Shown: positions 19,228 to 31,087, counted from the first letter of the stretch. The stretch: DNA of 64,000 nucleotides from Kiritimatiellia bacterium (GCA_028686345.1 JAQUCE010000001.1:39626-103625), one strand, 5' to 3'. Numbers and translations: made by a program. The notes: generated from the sequence alone by a model not told the origin.

Positions 19228-20454
19228 ATGATAAAAAAAATATTGATTTTAGTGCCAGCTCTTGCTCTGGCAGTTGTGGCGGGCGCAGGTGACTGGACGC
19301 AGTGGCGAGGCTCCAACCGCGATCTGTTGATTAAAGATGAGGCGGTTGCTGCAAGCTGGCCAATTGATGGCCCTAAACAGCTCTGGCAGATTGATCTGGA
19401 GGGTGATGGTTATGCTGCGCCGATTGTTGTGGCAGGTAAGATCTATATCACCGGGTGTGTTGGCGACAAGAAAGAGCGCAAGGGGATGATTTACTCTCTG
19501 AATGCGCGTGACGGGTCGATTATCTGGGAGAGAGAGTATGGTCCGGAGTGGGGGCAAAGCTATGAACGGGCCCGCACAACTCCGACCTATCTGGATGGCA
19601 AGCTCTATATCATCAGCGGTCTTGGCGGGGTGGTCTGCCTGGATGCTGCGAAGGGCTCGATTCTCTGGTCAGTTGATTCACACAAGGAATTTGGCGGCAA
19701 GAACATTACCTGGGGCATTGCCGAGAATCCGCTGATCTATGACGGAAAATTGATCTGCCAGCCCGGCGGTGACGGGGCTGCGGTTGTGGCGCTTGATATC
19801 AAAACAGGTAAGACGATCTGGAAAAGTACGGAGCTGAGTGAAAAGAGCGCGTACTGCTCACCTGACCTGCTGACCATTAACGGGCGCAAGCAACTGGTCA
19901 CCATGCTTGAGGATCATGTGGTTGGCTTGGAGCCTGCCACCGGCAAAGTGCTCTGGAAACATGCCCATCGCAATAAGCACGCGGTTCACCCCAACACGCC
20001 GGTTTCCGCTGGCAAGGATCGGGTGTTCGTCTCATCGGGCTACAAATATGGCGCTGAGGTGCTGGAGATCAACGGGGGCGAGGTCAAGCAGCTCTGGCAG
20101 GATAAGTCGGTTGACAACCATTTTCAGGGGGTCGCCTTTTACAAAGGTCGTATCTTCACCTCTGGCGGCAACAAGTTCTGGTGTTTGGACCCTGCGAGCG
20201 GCAAAGCGGTCTACACAGTGAATGAGGCCAGGAAAACCTCGTTTTGCATCCTGAAAGATGACATGATGATCACCTACGATGAACATGGCGGTCAGGTTTT
20301 GCTGCTCAAGGCCGATGAAAACAAATATGAGATTAAAGGCTCTTTCAAGATCACTTACGGTAATGACGCGCATTGGTCATCCCCGGTGGTTTCCGGCGGC
20401 GTTATGTATCTGCGCCGCGGCAAGGGGCTGGCGGCGTTCGCAGTGGGAGGTTGA
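19228..20454 (+). CDS. PQQ-like beta-propeller repeat protein
   Basis: Signal peptide; repeated motifs GDWTQWRG, LNARDGSIIWE, LDIKTGKTIWKS, LEPATGKVLWKH. Confidence 0.85.
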   Translation: MIKKILILVPALALAVVAGAGDWTQWRGSNRDLLIKDEAVAASWPIDGPKQLWQIDLEGDGYAAPIVVAGKIYITGCVGDKKERKGMIYSLNARDGSIIWEREYGPEWGQSYERARTTPTYLDGKLYIISGLGGVVCLDAAKGSILWSVDSHKEFGGKNITWGIAENPLIYDGKLICQPGGDGAAVVALDIKTGKTIWKSTELSEKSAYCSPDLLTINGRKQLVTMLEDHVVGLEPATGKVLWKHAHRNKHAVHPNTPVSAGKDRVFVSSGYKYGAEVLEINGGEVKQLWQDKSVDNHFQGVAFYKGRIFTSGGNKFWCLDPASGKAVYTVNEARKTSFCILKDDMMITYDEHGGQVLLLKADENKYEIKGSFKITYGNDAHWSSPVVSGGVMYLRRGKGLAAFAVGG

Positions 20455-20511
20455 AGCCGGGATTACTTTGGGCTGTGTTTTGCTTTGTTAACAAAAGATA
20501 AGGAGTGAGGA

Positions 20512-22317
20512 ATGGGAGTTATCGACATTGTTGTGTTTGTCGCATTTGTGGCATCGGTGCTGTTTGTTGGTTTATGGAAGTCCAAGGGCGAGGATACACA
20601 CGGCGACCAGGGGGCTTCGGACTACTTCCTGGCTGGTCGTGGTCTGACTTGGTGGCTGATCGGATTTTCGCTGATTGCCGCCAATATTTCGGCGGAGCAG
20701 TTTGTCGGCATGTCAGGACAGGGTGCTGGCTTTGAAGGTTTGTCAGTTTCCAGCTGGGAGTGGATTGCCGCGATATCGCTGGTTGTGGTCGCGTTTGTTC
20801 TACTGCCCTATTTTCTGCGCGCGGGAATAACCACTATCCCTGAGTTTCTTGAGGTCCGCTATAACCATTGGGCCCGTTTGTTCATGACTCTTTCAATGAT
20901 GCTGATTCTTATTGGCGTGAGCCTTATCGGTGTTATTTATGCCGGTGCTCTCACGTTAAAAGAGTTAATGGTCTCTTATGATGTGAAACTGTCTCTGGCT
21001 GGCTGCTGCTGGGCTTTAGGGGCTATGGCAGCTTTATATGTGGCTGTCGGCGGTTTGAGAGCCTGCGCATGGGCTGACCTGCTTCAGGGTTCTGCCCTTA
21101 TTCTCGGTGGCGGAGTGATAACCTATTTCGCAGTCAGCGCTCTTGGAGGGGCGGATGTCTCTGAGCTGGTTACTTCAACGGGTGCTGCTGCAACGGTGGC
21201 GCAAGAGGCAGGCGTGATGGCTAAATTCAGTGTGCTTAACGAAAAAGCGATGCATATGGGCAGTAACCCGGCTATGCCATGGCCTATTCTGCTTCTTGGT
21301 ATCTGGATTCCAAACTTCTATTACTGGGGGTTGAATCAGTATATAACCCAGCGTATTCTTGGTTCTGCGTCTCTGGCTGAAGGACAGAAGGGGCTAGTTT
21401 TTGCCGGCGCACTCAAACTTATTATTCCCTTTATCATTGTGATTCCCGGTATCATTGCATTTAATCTGTTTAGCAAGGATATGGAAAAAAATGCCGGTGA
21501 TCATCTGGCAGTGTATGAGCAGGCTGTAGTTGAAAAATCATCAACAAAAGTTTTTAAGCTGGACGAGAAGTGGGCTGTGGCTAATCCGGAGAAGGCCCAG
21601 GAGATTACTTCTTTCAACAAAGCAGTTAAAGCAGGTGCGGGGGATAAACCTCTTGAGACCGTTGAGCTTAAATCGTATAAGTATGATTCAGCACTGGGAG
21701 TTCTGATCACACGGCTTATTCCACGTAACAGGGGTATCCTCGGTTTTGTGATAGCCGCTCTTTTAGGTGCGATTGTCTCCTCGCTTGCAGCGGTTCTTAA
21801 TGCGGCATCCACACTCTTGACCATGGATGTCTATCAGCGTTACGTGAATCGCCAGGCAACTCAGTTCAAGCTTGTTACTATGGGACGTATTTTTATCGGT
21901 GTCTTTGTTGTTATAGGCTGCCTGGTTGCCCCGATGCTGGCAAACAATAAGAGTGTTTTTGAGTTCATTCAGAAATTTCAAGGTTTTGTCTCCACCGGTA
22001 TCCTGGCGGTCTTTATCTATGGATTGCTTAATCGTACATCAGGTGAGTGGGCCGGTGTGATTGGACTTATTGCCAACCCGATCATCTATGGTGCTCTGAC
22101 GATCTACCTCTTCCCTGAAATGCACTATCTTTATAGCATGTCCTATTCACTGATTGCTGTGCTTGCGATCATGGGTGTTTATGGCGTTATCAGCAAGCGG
22201 GAGAAGGTTGTGTTTGAAACCCAAACAACTATGGATCTAACCTCCTCAAAAAGTGCGCTGTGGTGGGGTGTTGGTGTTTGCGCCATGACAGTGACGTTGT
22301 ACGTTGTTTTTTGGTAA
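20512..22317 (+). CDS. Sodium:solute symporter (SSS family)
   Basis: GASDYFLAGRGLTWWLIGFSLIAANISAEQFVGMSGQGAG; multiple TM segments. Confidence 0.93.
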   Translation: MGVIDIVVFVAFVASVLFVGLWKSKGEDTHGDQGASDYFLAGRGLTWWLIGFSLIAANISAEQFVGMSGQGAGFEGLSVSSWEWIAAISLVVVAFVLLPYFLRAGITTIPEFLEVRYNHWARLFMTLSMMLILIGVSLIGVIYAGALTLKELMVSYDVKLSLAGCCWALGAMAALYVAVGGLRACAWADLLQGSALILGGGVITYFAVSALGGADVSELVTSTGAAATVAQEAGVMAKFSVLNEKAMHMGSNPAMPWPILLLGIWIPNFYYWGLNQYITQRILGSASLAEGQKGLVFAGALKLIIPFIIVIPGIIAFNLFSKDMEKNAGDHLAVYEQAVVEKSSTKVFKLDEKWAVANPEKAQEITSFNKAVKAGAGDKPLETVELKSYKYDSALGVLITRLIPRNRGILGFVIAALLGAIVSSLAAVLNAASTLLTMDVYQRYVNRQATQFKLVTMGRIFIGVFVVIGCLVAPMLANNKSVFEFIQKFQGFVSTGILAVFIYGLLNRTSGEWAGVIGLIANPIIYGALTIYLFPEMHYLYSMSYSLIAVLAIMGVYGVISKREKVVFETQTTMDLTSSKSALWWGVGVCAMTVTLYVVFW

Positions 22318-22335
22318 CCTAATTAAAAAATAATG

Positions 22336-22365
22336 AAAAAGGCGGGGATAACTCCGCCTTTTTTT
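22336..22365 (+). terminator. Rho-independent terminator after symporter
   Basis: aaaaaggcgggg-ataa-ctccgccttttttt hairpin plus T-tract. Confidence 0.85.
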
Positions 22366-22536
22366 GTAATCAAAAAAGCATAATAAGGCTATTGTTTGAT
22401 ATAAATTATAGAAATTTGCATAACGCAAGCGAAAACCATTGCAAAACTCCCCTAATTGTGGTTTAATAGAGTCATTGAACGAGCATTTCAGCTATGTAAC
22501 ATGTAGCTTTTAAATTTTCAAACTCGTCCAAGGTAG

Positions 22537-23889
<1,353 letters not shown>

Positions 23890-24269
23890 AATCGATCGTC
23901 AACCAAAGGCGGGTTGACCAGAGTGCGCAACTTGATCACTCGCATGCCACCCGCCGTCGTCCGCATAGCGAACGACTTCCTTGCTTCGCGCCTTACCTCA
24001 CACCTTGCCAAGCCAGACAAAGCTTGCGACCAGAGTTACGCTATACATTCGCTTCGCGCGGCGCGTTCATGGCTGCGCCCTACAGCTTCGGCTTGCATGT
24101 CACCCAGCTGGCATGCACTCAAAACTTATGGAGCCCCTCTTAATCCTGACGTGGCACGGCGCGCCTTTGGCGGAGTAGTTAAAAATTGGTTGCCTGCCCG
24201 TTGGCGATCGGCGGTTGCGGAGGCTACGGTTAATTGATAAAATATAATTGTTTTCAATGGAGATTTATT

Positions 24270-25253
24270 ATGAGGGCTAAAATCAGACAATTTGTCAGTT
24301 TTGACTGGGCCATGAAGAAGCTGTTGCGCAGTAAGGCGAATTTTGGTGTGCTGAATGGCTTTCTGTCGGAGTTGCTGGAGGATGATATAACAATTACGGA
24401 GCTGCTGGAGAGTGAGGGTGGACGCGAATATGCCCTTGATAAAGCGAACCGGGTGGATTTTTTAGTCAAGGATTCGAGCGGTAAACGGATCATCATCGAG
24501 ATTCAGTATAAAGATGAGGCCGATTACTTCCATCGGATGGCCTTTGGTGTCAGTAAATTGATTGCCTCGTCAATAAAAAAGGGGGAGATTTACGCGGACA
24601 TTGATCAGGTCATCTCAGTAAACCTGGTGTATTTTGAGTTAGGTCAGGGAACTGATTATGTCTACTGTGGCCAGACCTCCTTCCGTGGGCGGCATGACAA
24701 CGATTTGCTGGGTTTAAATGATAACCAGAAAAAGGGGCTTGGACTTGAATCCATCAATGAAATATTTCCGACCTTTTATATTCTGCGCATCAATGAATTT
24801 AATGATTTGGCTAAGACTGGCTTGGATCAGTGGATCTACTTTCTGAAAAACGAGGCCTTGCCGAGCGAAATCACGGCCAAAGGTTTGTATGAAGCCAAAG
24901 AAAAGCTGGATATCATGAAACTCAGCGGAGCGGAACGGGCGGCGTATGACGAGTATCAGGAGCAGCTGCGGATCGAAGCCAGCGAGATAGAGTTCAGTAT
25001 CAAGCGGGCTGAAAAAGCTGAGAATAAATTGAAAGAGGCACAACGGCATGAAGGCGAGGAACGCCGTCAGAAGGAGGAGTCTCTCGCAAGAGAAGCAGAG
25101 GAACGCCGCCAGAAGGAGGAGTCTCTCGCAAGAGAAGCAGAGGAATGCCGCCAAAAAGAGGAGTCTCTAAAACGGGAAGCAGAGGAACGCCGCCAGAAGG
25201 AAGAGGCTTTTAAGCGGATTGCGGAACTTGAAGCGCAGTTGAAGAAAACCTAA
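24270..25253 (+). CDS. Rpn/PD-(D/E)XK nuclease-family (transposase-related) protein with C-terminal coiled-coil repeats
   Basis: FDWAMKKLLRSKANFGVLNGFLSELL...VDFLVKDSSGKRIIIEIQYKDEADYFHRM (D-ExQ nuclease motif). Confidence 0.85.
   Translation: MRAKIRQFVSFDWAMKKLLRSKANFGVLNGFLSELLEDDITITELLESEGGREYALDKANRVDFLVKDSSGKRIIIEIQYKDEADYFHRMAFGVSKLIASSIKKGEIYADIDQVISVNLVYFELGQGTDYVYCGQTSFRGRHDNDLLGLNDNQKKGLGLESINEIFPTFYILRINEFNDLAKTGLDQWIYFLKNEALPSEITAKGLYEAKEKLDIMKLSGAERAAYDEYQEQLRIEASEIEFSIKRAEKAENKLKEAQRHEGEERRQKEESLAREAEERRQKEESLAREAEECRQKEESLKREAEERRQKEEAFKRIAELEAQLKKT
25056..25223 (+). repeat. 42-bp (14-aa) coding tandem repeat x4
   Basis: EERRQKEESLAREA units beginning 25056, 25098, 25140, 25182. 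Confidence 0.9.
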
Positions 25254-25257
25254 ACTC

Positions 25258-25644
25258 CTAGCTTCTGCGCAAGGCAAACGCGCTCCACGCAAAGAGGACA
25301 AAAAAGAGGAGGTCGCAGATGCCGAATGGCTTCCACATATCAGGTATACCAGCTGTTAGCCAGTGAAATAAAACCACACCGCAATAGGAAACCTTGAGCA
25401 ACATGGCGTAGGGTATCAGGTTACGATTTTTAGCAGGGTTTCTGGCAATCGCTAAGAACATGATCGCAAAGACGATCAGCAGCGCCGCTGGAAAGTGCAG
25501 GTATCCGAGGTGGTTGGGTGGAGTCACTTTAAACCAGGCAAAGAGACGCTCACCCGCAAAAAGAAAGGCACCGCCGAGCAGTCCGTCGTAAAGTGCCGCA
25601 ATCACGTACAATAGTTTGATGTAACCTCTGGATTTCATTTTCAT
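25258..25644 (-). CDS. Small integral membrane protein (128 aa)
   Basis: Several hydrophobic segments; 4-nt overlap with 25641-26963 gene. Confidence 0.7.
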   Translation of the reverse strand: MKMKSRGYIKLLYVIAALYDGLLGGAFLFAGERLFAWFKVTPPNHLGYLHFPAALLIVFAIMFLAIARNPAKNRNLIPYAMLLKVSYCGVVLFHWLTAGIPDMWKPFGICDLLFFVLFAWSAFALRRS

Positions 25645-26963
25645 GCTCCTTTCTTAGAAAGCAGTTCTTTCATGGCCCGTTTGTAGCGCTGCCGCCGCGC
25701 GCTGGTGATCTCCTGGCTGTAGAGATCAACGGCCAGCTTGCGAAATCCGTTGTGCAGCTCTGTGATCGACATTTCGGCTGGTTGAAAGGTGAGATCGAAC
25801 AGGGTGCGTTTTTTCCAGTTATGTGGTTCGATCAAGCGGCCTTCGCGCTCTAGTCGGGCGTAAAGCGGGGTGCCAGGAAAGGGCGTCAGCAACGTGATCT
25901 GGACTTCATAGAGTTCAGAGTCTTTGACAAAGGCGAAAACTTGATCAAAAATATCGGTTGTGTGTCCATCAAGGCCGATCGCAAAGCAGCCGTTGACTGT
26001 AATGCCGCGTGACTGAATGGCGCAAATGGCCTGACGGTATTGCGGAAATTTCTTCAGCTTCCAATTGTTGTACAGTTCCACTCCTTGCAGCCCCTCCGCA
26101 ACCGGGCTCTCCAGTCCGATCAGCACCTGCGCGCAACCGCTCTCGCGCATCAGATCAAGGAGTTCAGCGTCATCAGCCACCGAGATATCGGTCTCTGTGA
26201 ACCACTTGATTTTCCGTTCCTTGAGCTGCGGCAGCAGCTCTTTCCAGTAGGCGTGGTTGACAAAGCTGTTATCATCGGCAAACTCGATGAAGGGGTGTGG
26301 CCAGATGGTGAGAATTTTATCGATCTCCGCCACCACTTTAGCAGTGGGTTTCTGTTTATATTTCTCTGTCAGCAAAACTGAGCCGGCGCAGAATTCGCAG
26401 TGGTGGGGGCATCCGCGGCTGGTCTGGACAGTTAGTCGGTTGTATTTGGAGATGTCCAGCATTTCAAAGGCCGGCATGGGGGCATTTGCCAGGTCGTACT
26501 GGTCGGAGTCTTGGCGGTAGAACTGTTGCAGGGTGCCGCGTTCGGCATCTTCCAGCACCTGTAACCAGGAGGGTTCGCCTTCGCCAATCACAACCGCATC
26601 GCAGTGCTGAGCCGCCTCCTCAGGGAGGGCCGTGACATGCGGGCCGCCGATGACAGTCAGCACCCCGATCGCTTTGAATCGCTCGGCGAGCGCGTAAGCT
26701 TCGTCAATCTGGGCGCTGTACGAGGAGATTGCCGCCAGATCAAGATTGGAGGGCAGCTCTGTCAGCAGTTTTTCATCCGGCACCTCGATGTACTGTATGC
26801 GATGGCGTGTTGGGGTCATGCCGGCCAGTGTCAGCAAACCGAGGCTTGGAAGCGATGCAATCGTTTTACTCCGCTCAACAAAACCAGGGAGGGTAAGCCC
26901 CAACCGCAGCAGCTCTGTGTCACAAACCCGGATTCCGCTCATAGGGAACATTCCGATATTCAT
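25641..26963 (-). CDS. B12-binding-domain radical SAM protein
   Basis: TSRGCPHHCEFCAGS (CxxxCxxC); N-terminal B12-binding-like region with VIGGPHVTALPEEAAQHCDAVVIGEGE. Confidence 0.92.
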   Translation of the reverse strand: MNIGMFPMSGIRVCDTELLRLGLTLPGFVERSKTIASLPSLGLLTLAGMTPTRHRIQYIEVPDEKLLTELPSNLDLAAISSYSAQIDEAYALAERFKAIGVLTVIGGPHVTALPEEAAQHCDAVVIGEGEPSWLQVLEDAERGTLQQFYRQDSDQYDLANAPMPAFEMLDISKYNRLTVQTSRGCPHHCEFCAGSVLLTEKYKQKPTAKVVAEIDKILTIWPHPFIEFADDNSFVNHAYWKELLPQLKERKIKWFTETDISVADDAELLDLMRESGCAQVLIGLESPVAEGLQGVELYNNWKLKKFPQYRQAICAIQSRGITVNGCFAIGLDGHTTDIFDQVFAFVKDSELYEVQITLLTPFPGTPLYARLEREGRLIEPHNWKKRTLFDLTFQPAEMSITELHNGFRKLAVDLYSQEITSARRQRYKRAMKELLSKKGA

Positions 26964-27334
26964 ATTAGCCTCCAAGTAAAGAGCGCAATGCCGATGCTGA
27001 CCGAGAGCGCTGGAATAAAGAAAAAATGACGGAAGATCGGCTTCCATGCGGATAGGTAGCAGACCGCTGGCATGGCAATGGCTCCAACAAGCAGCAGTGT
27101 AGAGCAGAGTTGAACTTTGCTTTCAATCTTCATTGTGCTGGCTGTCAGGGCGAAGAAAAGATTGATCAGACCAATACCGAAGAAAGAGATATGTCCTAGC
27201 CTGAGCATTCTGCGCTGCCAGGAGGAGTAGCCGCCCAGCCAATCCTTGTTGTAGAAAAAAAGCCCTGGCACTGCCCCTGCAATGCACCCGATCAGAAAAC
27301 CGATCCAGCCCGCATGCATATTAATAACCATCAT
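26960..27334 (-). CDS. Small integral membrane protein (124 aa)
   Basis: Several hydrophobic segments; ATGA overlaps with both neighbours. Confidence 0.7.
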   Translation of the reverse strand: MMVINMHAGWIGFLIGCIAGAVPGLFFYNKDWLGGYSSWQRRMLRLGHISFFGIGLINLFFALTASTMKIESKVQLCSTLLLVGAIAMPAVCYLSAWKPIFRHFFFIPALSVSIGIALFTWRLI

Positions 27335-30300
27335 ATAACTCCTGTTTTTTGTGACTTTATGTTGACGCGCAAAGGAGACGCAGGGTCGTAAGGTGAGTTG
27401 ATCTTAATGGCAAATGAATCTTTGTTCTGTATGTCATTGTCGGTAACATAATGAATATCCAGCAGGCCGGCGGAGCGGTACCCTGTGCGCAGAAAATTGA
27501 TCTCAGCGAGCGCCATGCTCCAGCCGTTCAGCCAGGTATCCAACCTCTGTTTCTGGTCGGCTGTTCCATCAAAATGGATCAACAGGTCAATGTCACTGTT
27601 ATGTTGCGCAGTGCAATTATTCGTGCTGCCAAACAGGTAGATGCCCTTGATGGAGTATTCGTCCAAATCGAGCCTCTGCGCGATCTGCTCTGCCATAAAA
27701 TGGCGCCACTTCCAGCCATTCTCTCCCTGTTCCTCGCCGCGCTTTTGACCGGTGCTGAGTTCCACGATTGCATCTGCCTGCAAAGGCGTGTCCAGGTATG
27801 CAACGCCTTTTTCCAAATCCGCATTCATCAACACGTAAAGCTGCCTGTTGCAATAGTTTTCGGCAATGTCAATGACCTTGACAACCTCTTGCAGATGGGC
27901 GTATGCGGGTAAGATACGCGCCAGCGAGTTGGTGGAGCTGAAAAACGCACGGTTGAAGGTAACGCCTGCATCGTCAGGGTAAAGGGGTAGGTATTTGATA
28001 TTCTCCTCGACCAGATCCTGGAAAAAGTGGGTGCCGAATGACAGGTCAGGCTGATGCTTTGATCCCTTTTGCGCGATTTCAATCAGCATGGCGGTGTTGT
28101 TTATGTTTGAATAAACGATCGGCACTCCCAGCTTCACATCACCGCGGCTGCCCCAACGCCCCGGCCCCATTAAGATAAAGGTGCGGCGCGGCAAGCTCTT
28201 GTTCAGTTCATTGATGGCGCTTGCCACCTCTGTGATCGCCTCATAGCTCTCCAGTTGGCTGTAGGCAACTGGATCAACATAGACCACGCTCTTGATGCCA
28301 GTCACGCGCCCGTTGGAGATATATTTATGCGCCGTGAAAACCGTGTTGATCGGAGGGATGTTGGCCGGTATGGGGGTCGGCGCGCAATCCCGGCTTTGGG
28401 ATTGCGAGCGGCACTGTAACAAGTAAAAATACTCGCCATCGCTGGCAAACTCAATGTCCACCGGATGGCCCAAAGTCTTGCACAGCAAAGATAAGGTTGC
28501 CTGCATCTGCTTGATAAAAGGAGTCTTTTGAATCAAGCCGTTGAGCGTGATTAAAATATCCTCGGTTTTGAAGTCAGTCGTGATGGCGTGGGTGTCGCTG
28601 ATGATATCATCTTTTATCACTGAGGCAACTTGACTGATGTGAGGTATCCCGGCACCGCAAGTTTTGATGAGCGCGGCAATGGGCACGGTGACAAACTGGT
28701 GCTGCTCCAGATCAATCAAATCAATCATCTGGGGCGAGTATTTACGTATCTCTGAAGGGGCGCAGTTCACCGCGAGATTGGGCTGCCCCGGCGAAATCAG
28801 GATCGGATAGTCCTCGCCCACGCGGTCAACCGCCCGGGTGCCAAGCCCCATCACCATGCGTAACAAACCATCCTCGCGTTTAATGCGCGGCGACCAGCGC
28901 AGCTCATTGTGGCTGAATGCCACACCCGCATACAGGGGGAAATAATACTGACCCACCCTGCGTCCCACCACCTCCTGGATCATGATCCCCATCTGCTCGA
29001 CACTGTCGAGCAAATTACGCTGCTTTCGATATTGGATGGATTCGGGATTAAAAACCGAGGCGTATATCTCAAGGATACCCTCCATCAACTGTGTGCGGCG
29101 CACCATCTTGGAGCCCGAATTTGCTAAAAACAGACTCTTGTATTTGCCGGAAAAAGATGAATTGAGCTGATCCTCCAGCACGCTTGAGGATCTGACAATC
29201 AGAGGTGTCTCTGCGCATTCATCAAGAATTTGATCAAGCTGATGTAACAAATAAGGTGAGAGCTGGCAGCTTTTCAGCATTTGAATGATACGCGGGTAAT
29301 TGATGCGGATATCTAAAATGTCTCTGTACTTGTGCTCGTTCAGCTCGTCGAAGCCATGTCTCTCAATTAGATTGTCCAGCTCGTCTGATGCAATGTACCA
29401 TGTGCGTGGGATTTTAAAGTTTTTGAATAAAGGGTTGTGCTCAGCCTCAGCGGCGATGATTTGATTCGCCAGAAAAAAGCCCGCTCCTTTGCCGCCGATC
29501 GTGCCGCAGCTCTGCGGTGAACAGATGAATCTGTCCAACAACTCACCAAAGGCATCCAGCGTAATGTGCTTTTGAATGCCGGCAATCGCCTGTGGGTTAT
29601 GGGTGATAAAGCGGCGGATCAGTTCGACTGTCAACCAGGTCTTTGTGGGCTCACTTGAGACTTTGTTTTTAGCAACAGCCTGTTTATATTGTTGAATCGC
29701 CCTGGCAACGCTTTTGACATCAGTGCTCTTTTTGTTGACAATTTTTACCAGCTGCGAGGTCTTCTTTTGGTAAATCCACAGGCAGATATAATCATAGATC
29801 TTGGAGTCGTTTAAGCAGTTGCGGGCCGCGCTGAGTAGCACTGTGCTCAAATAAACCACATCAATCTCAGGCAGCGCCTCAAGGGGGGTGTTGACTTCGC
29901 CCTGCTCTTTAAACTTGCTCCAGTTCATCTCATCAAAGACGCCGACCAGTAAGTTGGGGCTTATCTTTGCCAGAATTGCCAGCAGTTTTTCGCAGACATG
30001 CAAGAGCATTTCATGGTCGGTGTTCTTAAGCAGCTCAATGATCGACTCCCATTCGGCGGCTTGATGTGTGGAGAGCTGGGGCTGTTTTTTATATATACTG
30101 TCGGAGATGATATTGGCGATGATTTCAAGCAGCTTGATCTCCTGCGGCAAAAACTCAAGCTCAGCGCCCTGGGATGCGCCTTTTTCATATTTGACTTTGA
30201 TACAGCCGCGCACGCTGTTGTTGATTACGATGTCACTTCGCAGTTCATCACCGCACTCAGCCGCCGCGCGCGTATAATAGTGCTGGCCATCAAAAACAAG

Positions 30301-30471
30301 CTCCGCAACACAGGCCTGCACATTGCGAAAACCGATCGGTATGATCTCCGCGACTTTTTGCGGCATATCGGGTGCGCCGCCCCTTAAAACTTCGTCAATG
30401 GCGTAGAGACATTCAAGCTCTTTGGCGCGTTCTGCCAGCACCTCGCTCGGAGTGTCTTTAAAACGGCTCAC
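27331..30471 (-). CDS. GAF-like + PEP synthase/PPDK-type ATP-grasp + nucleotidyltransferase multidomain protein
   Basis: GTIGGKGAGFFLA, TPLIVRSSSVLEDQLNSSFSGKYKSLF, DIEFASDGEYFYLLQCRSQ (PPDK_N-like); C-terminal FGSTNNCTAQHNSDIDLLIHF (NTase GS...DxD). Confidence 0.85.
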   Translation of the reverse strand: MSRFKDTPSEVLAERAKELECLYAIDEVLRGGAPDMPQKVAEIIPIGFRNVQACVAELVFDGQHYYTRAAAECGDELRSDIVINNSVRGCIKVKYEKGASQGAELEFLPQEIKLLEIIANIISDSIYKKQPQLSTHQAAEWESIIELLKNTDHEMLLHVCEKLLAILAKISPNLLVGVFDEMNWSKFKEQGEVNTPLEALPEIDVVYLSTVLLSAARNCLNDSKIYDYICLWIYQKKTSQLVKIVNKKSTDVKSVARAIQQYKQAVAKNKVSSEPTKTWLTVELIRRFITHNPQAIAGIQKHITLDAFGELLDRFICSPQSCGTIGGKGAGFFLANQIIAAEAEHNPLFKNFKIPRTWYIASDELDNLIERHGFDELNEHKYRDILDIRINYPRIIQMLKSCQLSPYLLHQLDQILDECAETPLIVRSSSVLEDQLNSSFSGKYKSLFLANSGSKMVRRTQLMEGILEIYASVFNPESIQYRKQRNLLDSVEQMGIMIQEVVGRRVGQYYFPLYAGVAFSHNELRWSPRIKREDGLLRMVMGLGTRAVDRVGEDYPILISPGQPNLAVNCAPSEIRKYSPQMIDLIDLEQHQFVTVPIAALIKTCGAGIPHISQVASVIKDDIISDTHAITTDFKTEDILITLNGLIQKTPFIKQMQATLSLLCKTLGHPVDIEFASDGEYFYLLQCRSQSQSRDCAPTPIPANIPPINTVFTAHKYISNGRVTGIKSVVYVDPVAYSQLESYEAITEVASAINELNKSLPRRTFILMGPGRWGSRGDVKLGVPIVYSNINNTAMLIEIAQKGSKHQPDLSFGTHFFQDLVEENIKYLPLYPDDAGVTFNRAFFSSTNSLARILPAYAHLQEVVKVIDIAENYCNRQLYVLMNADLEKGVAYLDTPLQADAIVELSTGQKRGEEQGENGWKWRHFMAEQIAQRLDLDEYSIKGIYLFGSTNNCTAQHNSDIDLLIHFDGTADQKQRLDTWLNGWSMALAEINFLRTGYRSAGLLDIHYVTDNDIQNKDSFAIKINSPYDPASPLRVNIKSQKTGVI

Positions 30472-30496
30472 ATGACTTCCTTTCTAAGCTCTATTG

Positions 30497-31087
30497 TTAT
30501 TCAGCAGCTTTGGCCTCTGGCTGATCCAGCTCCAGGATAGTGATGTTTCTGAACAGGAACTGGCCACCGCCGGGAACCTCGGCCTGCAGACAGAGGTCGC
30601 CTTTGGCAGGTGTGATGTTGCCGCGGCTCCAGGCCTGCTCGCCATTGAATACCAGTTCGGCTGTCTCGCCTTTAACTGTGAGCTTGAAGTGATTCCACTC
30701 GCCTGGTTTGTAGAGGCTGGCCGCTTTTTTGGGGTCAGCACCGTTGATAGCACCCTCTTGACCCTTACGCAAGTTGACCTGATACTGTTTTGGCCAGGGA
30801 AATTTGCCCTCCGGCTTGCCGGCGCGAAAGTAGATCCCCGAGTCCCACATCTCTTTGTGCAGTGCCTTCCACTCGCACTCCAGCACAAAGTCGCCGTACT
30901 GTTTATCAGCCAGCAGAAAGCCGTTGCCGGATTTCAGTAAAATTGCTCCGTCAACCACCTCGGCTTCGCAGGTCACCATCTTCCAGCGATCGAGCGTTTT
31001 GCCGTCGAACAGTGATTCCGGTTTTGCGGCCAAAGCAATGTGGCAGGCGGCGAGTGTCAACAGGGCAGTGAACATAATTTTTTTCAT
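30497..31087 (-). CDS. DUF1080 / 3-keto-disaccharide hydrolase-family secreted protein
   Basis: Signal peptide; SLFDGKTLDRWKM...VLECEWKALHKEMWDSGIYFRA. Confidence 0.88.
   Translation of the reverse strand: MKKIMFTALLTLAACHIALAAKPESLFDGKTLDRWKMVTCEAEVVDGAILLKSGNGFLLADKQYGDFVLECEWKALHKEMWDSGIYFRAGKPEGKFPWPKQYQVNLRKGQEGAINGADPKKAASLYKPGEWNHFKLTVKGETAELVFNGEQAWSRGNITPAKGDLCLQAEVPGGGQFLFRNITILELDQPEAKAAE

Noticed and set aside
24270-25253. Active insertion sequence transposase
   Set aside because: The protein is Rpn/PD-(D/E)XK-like, but no terminal inverted repeats or target duplications were seen around it.
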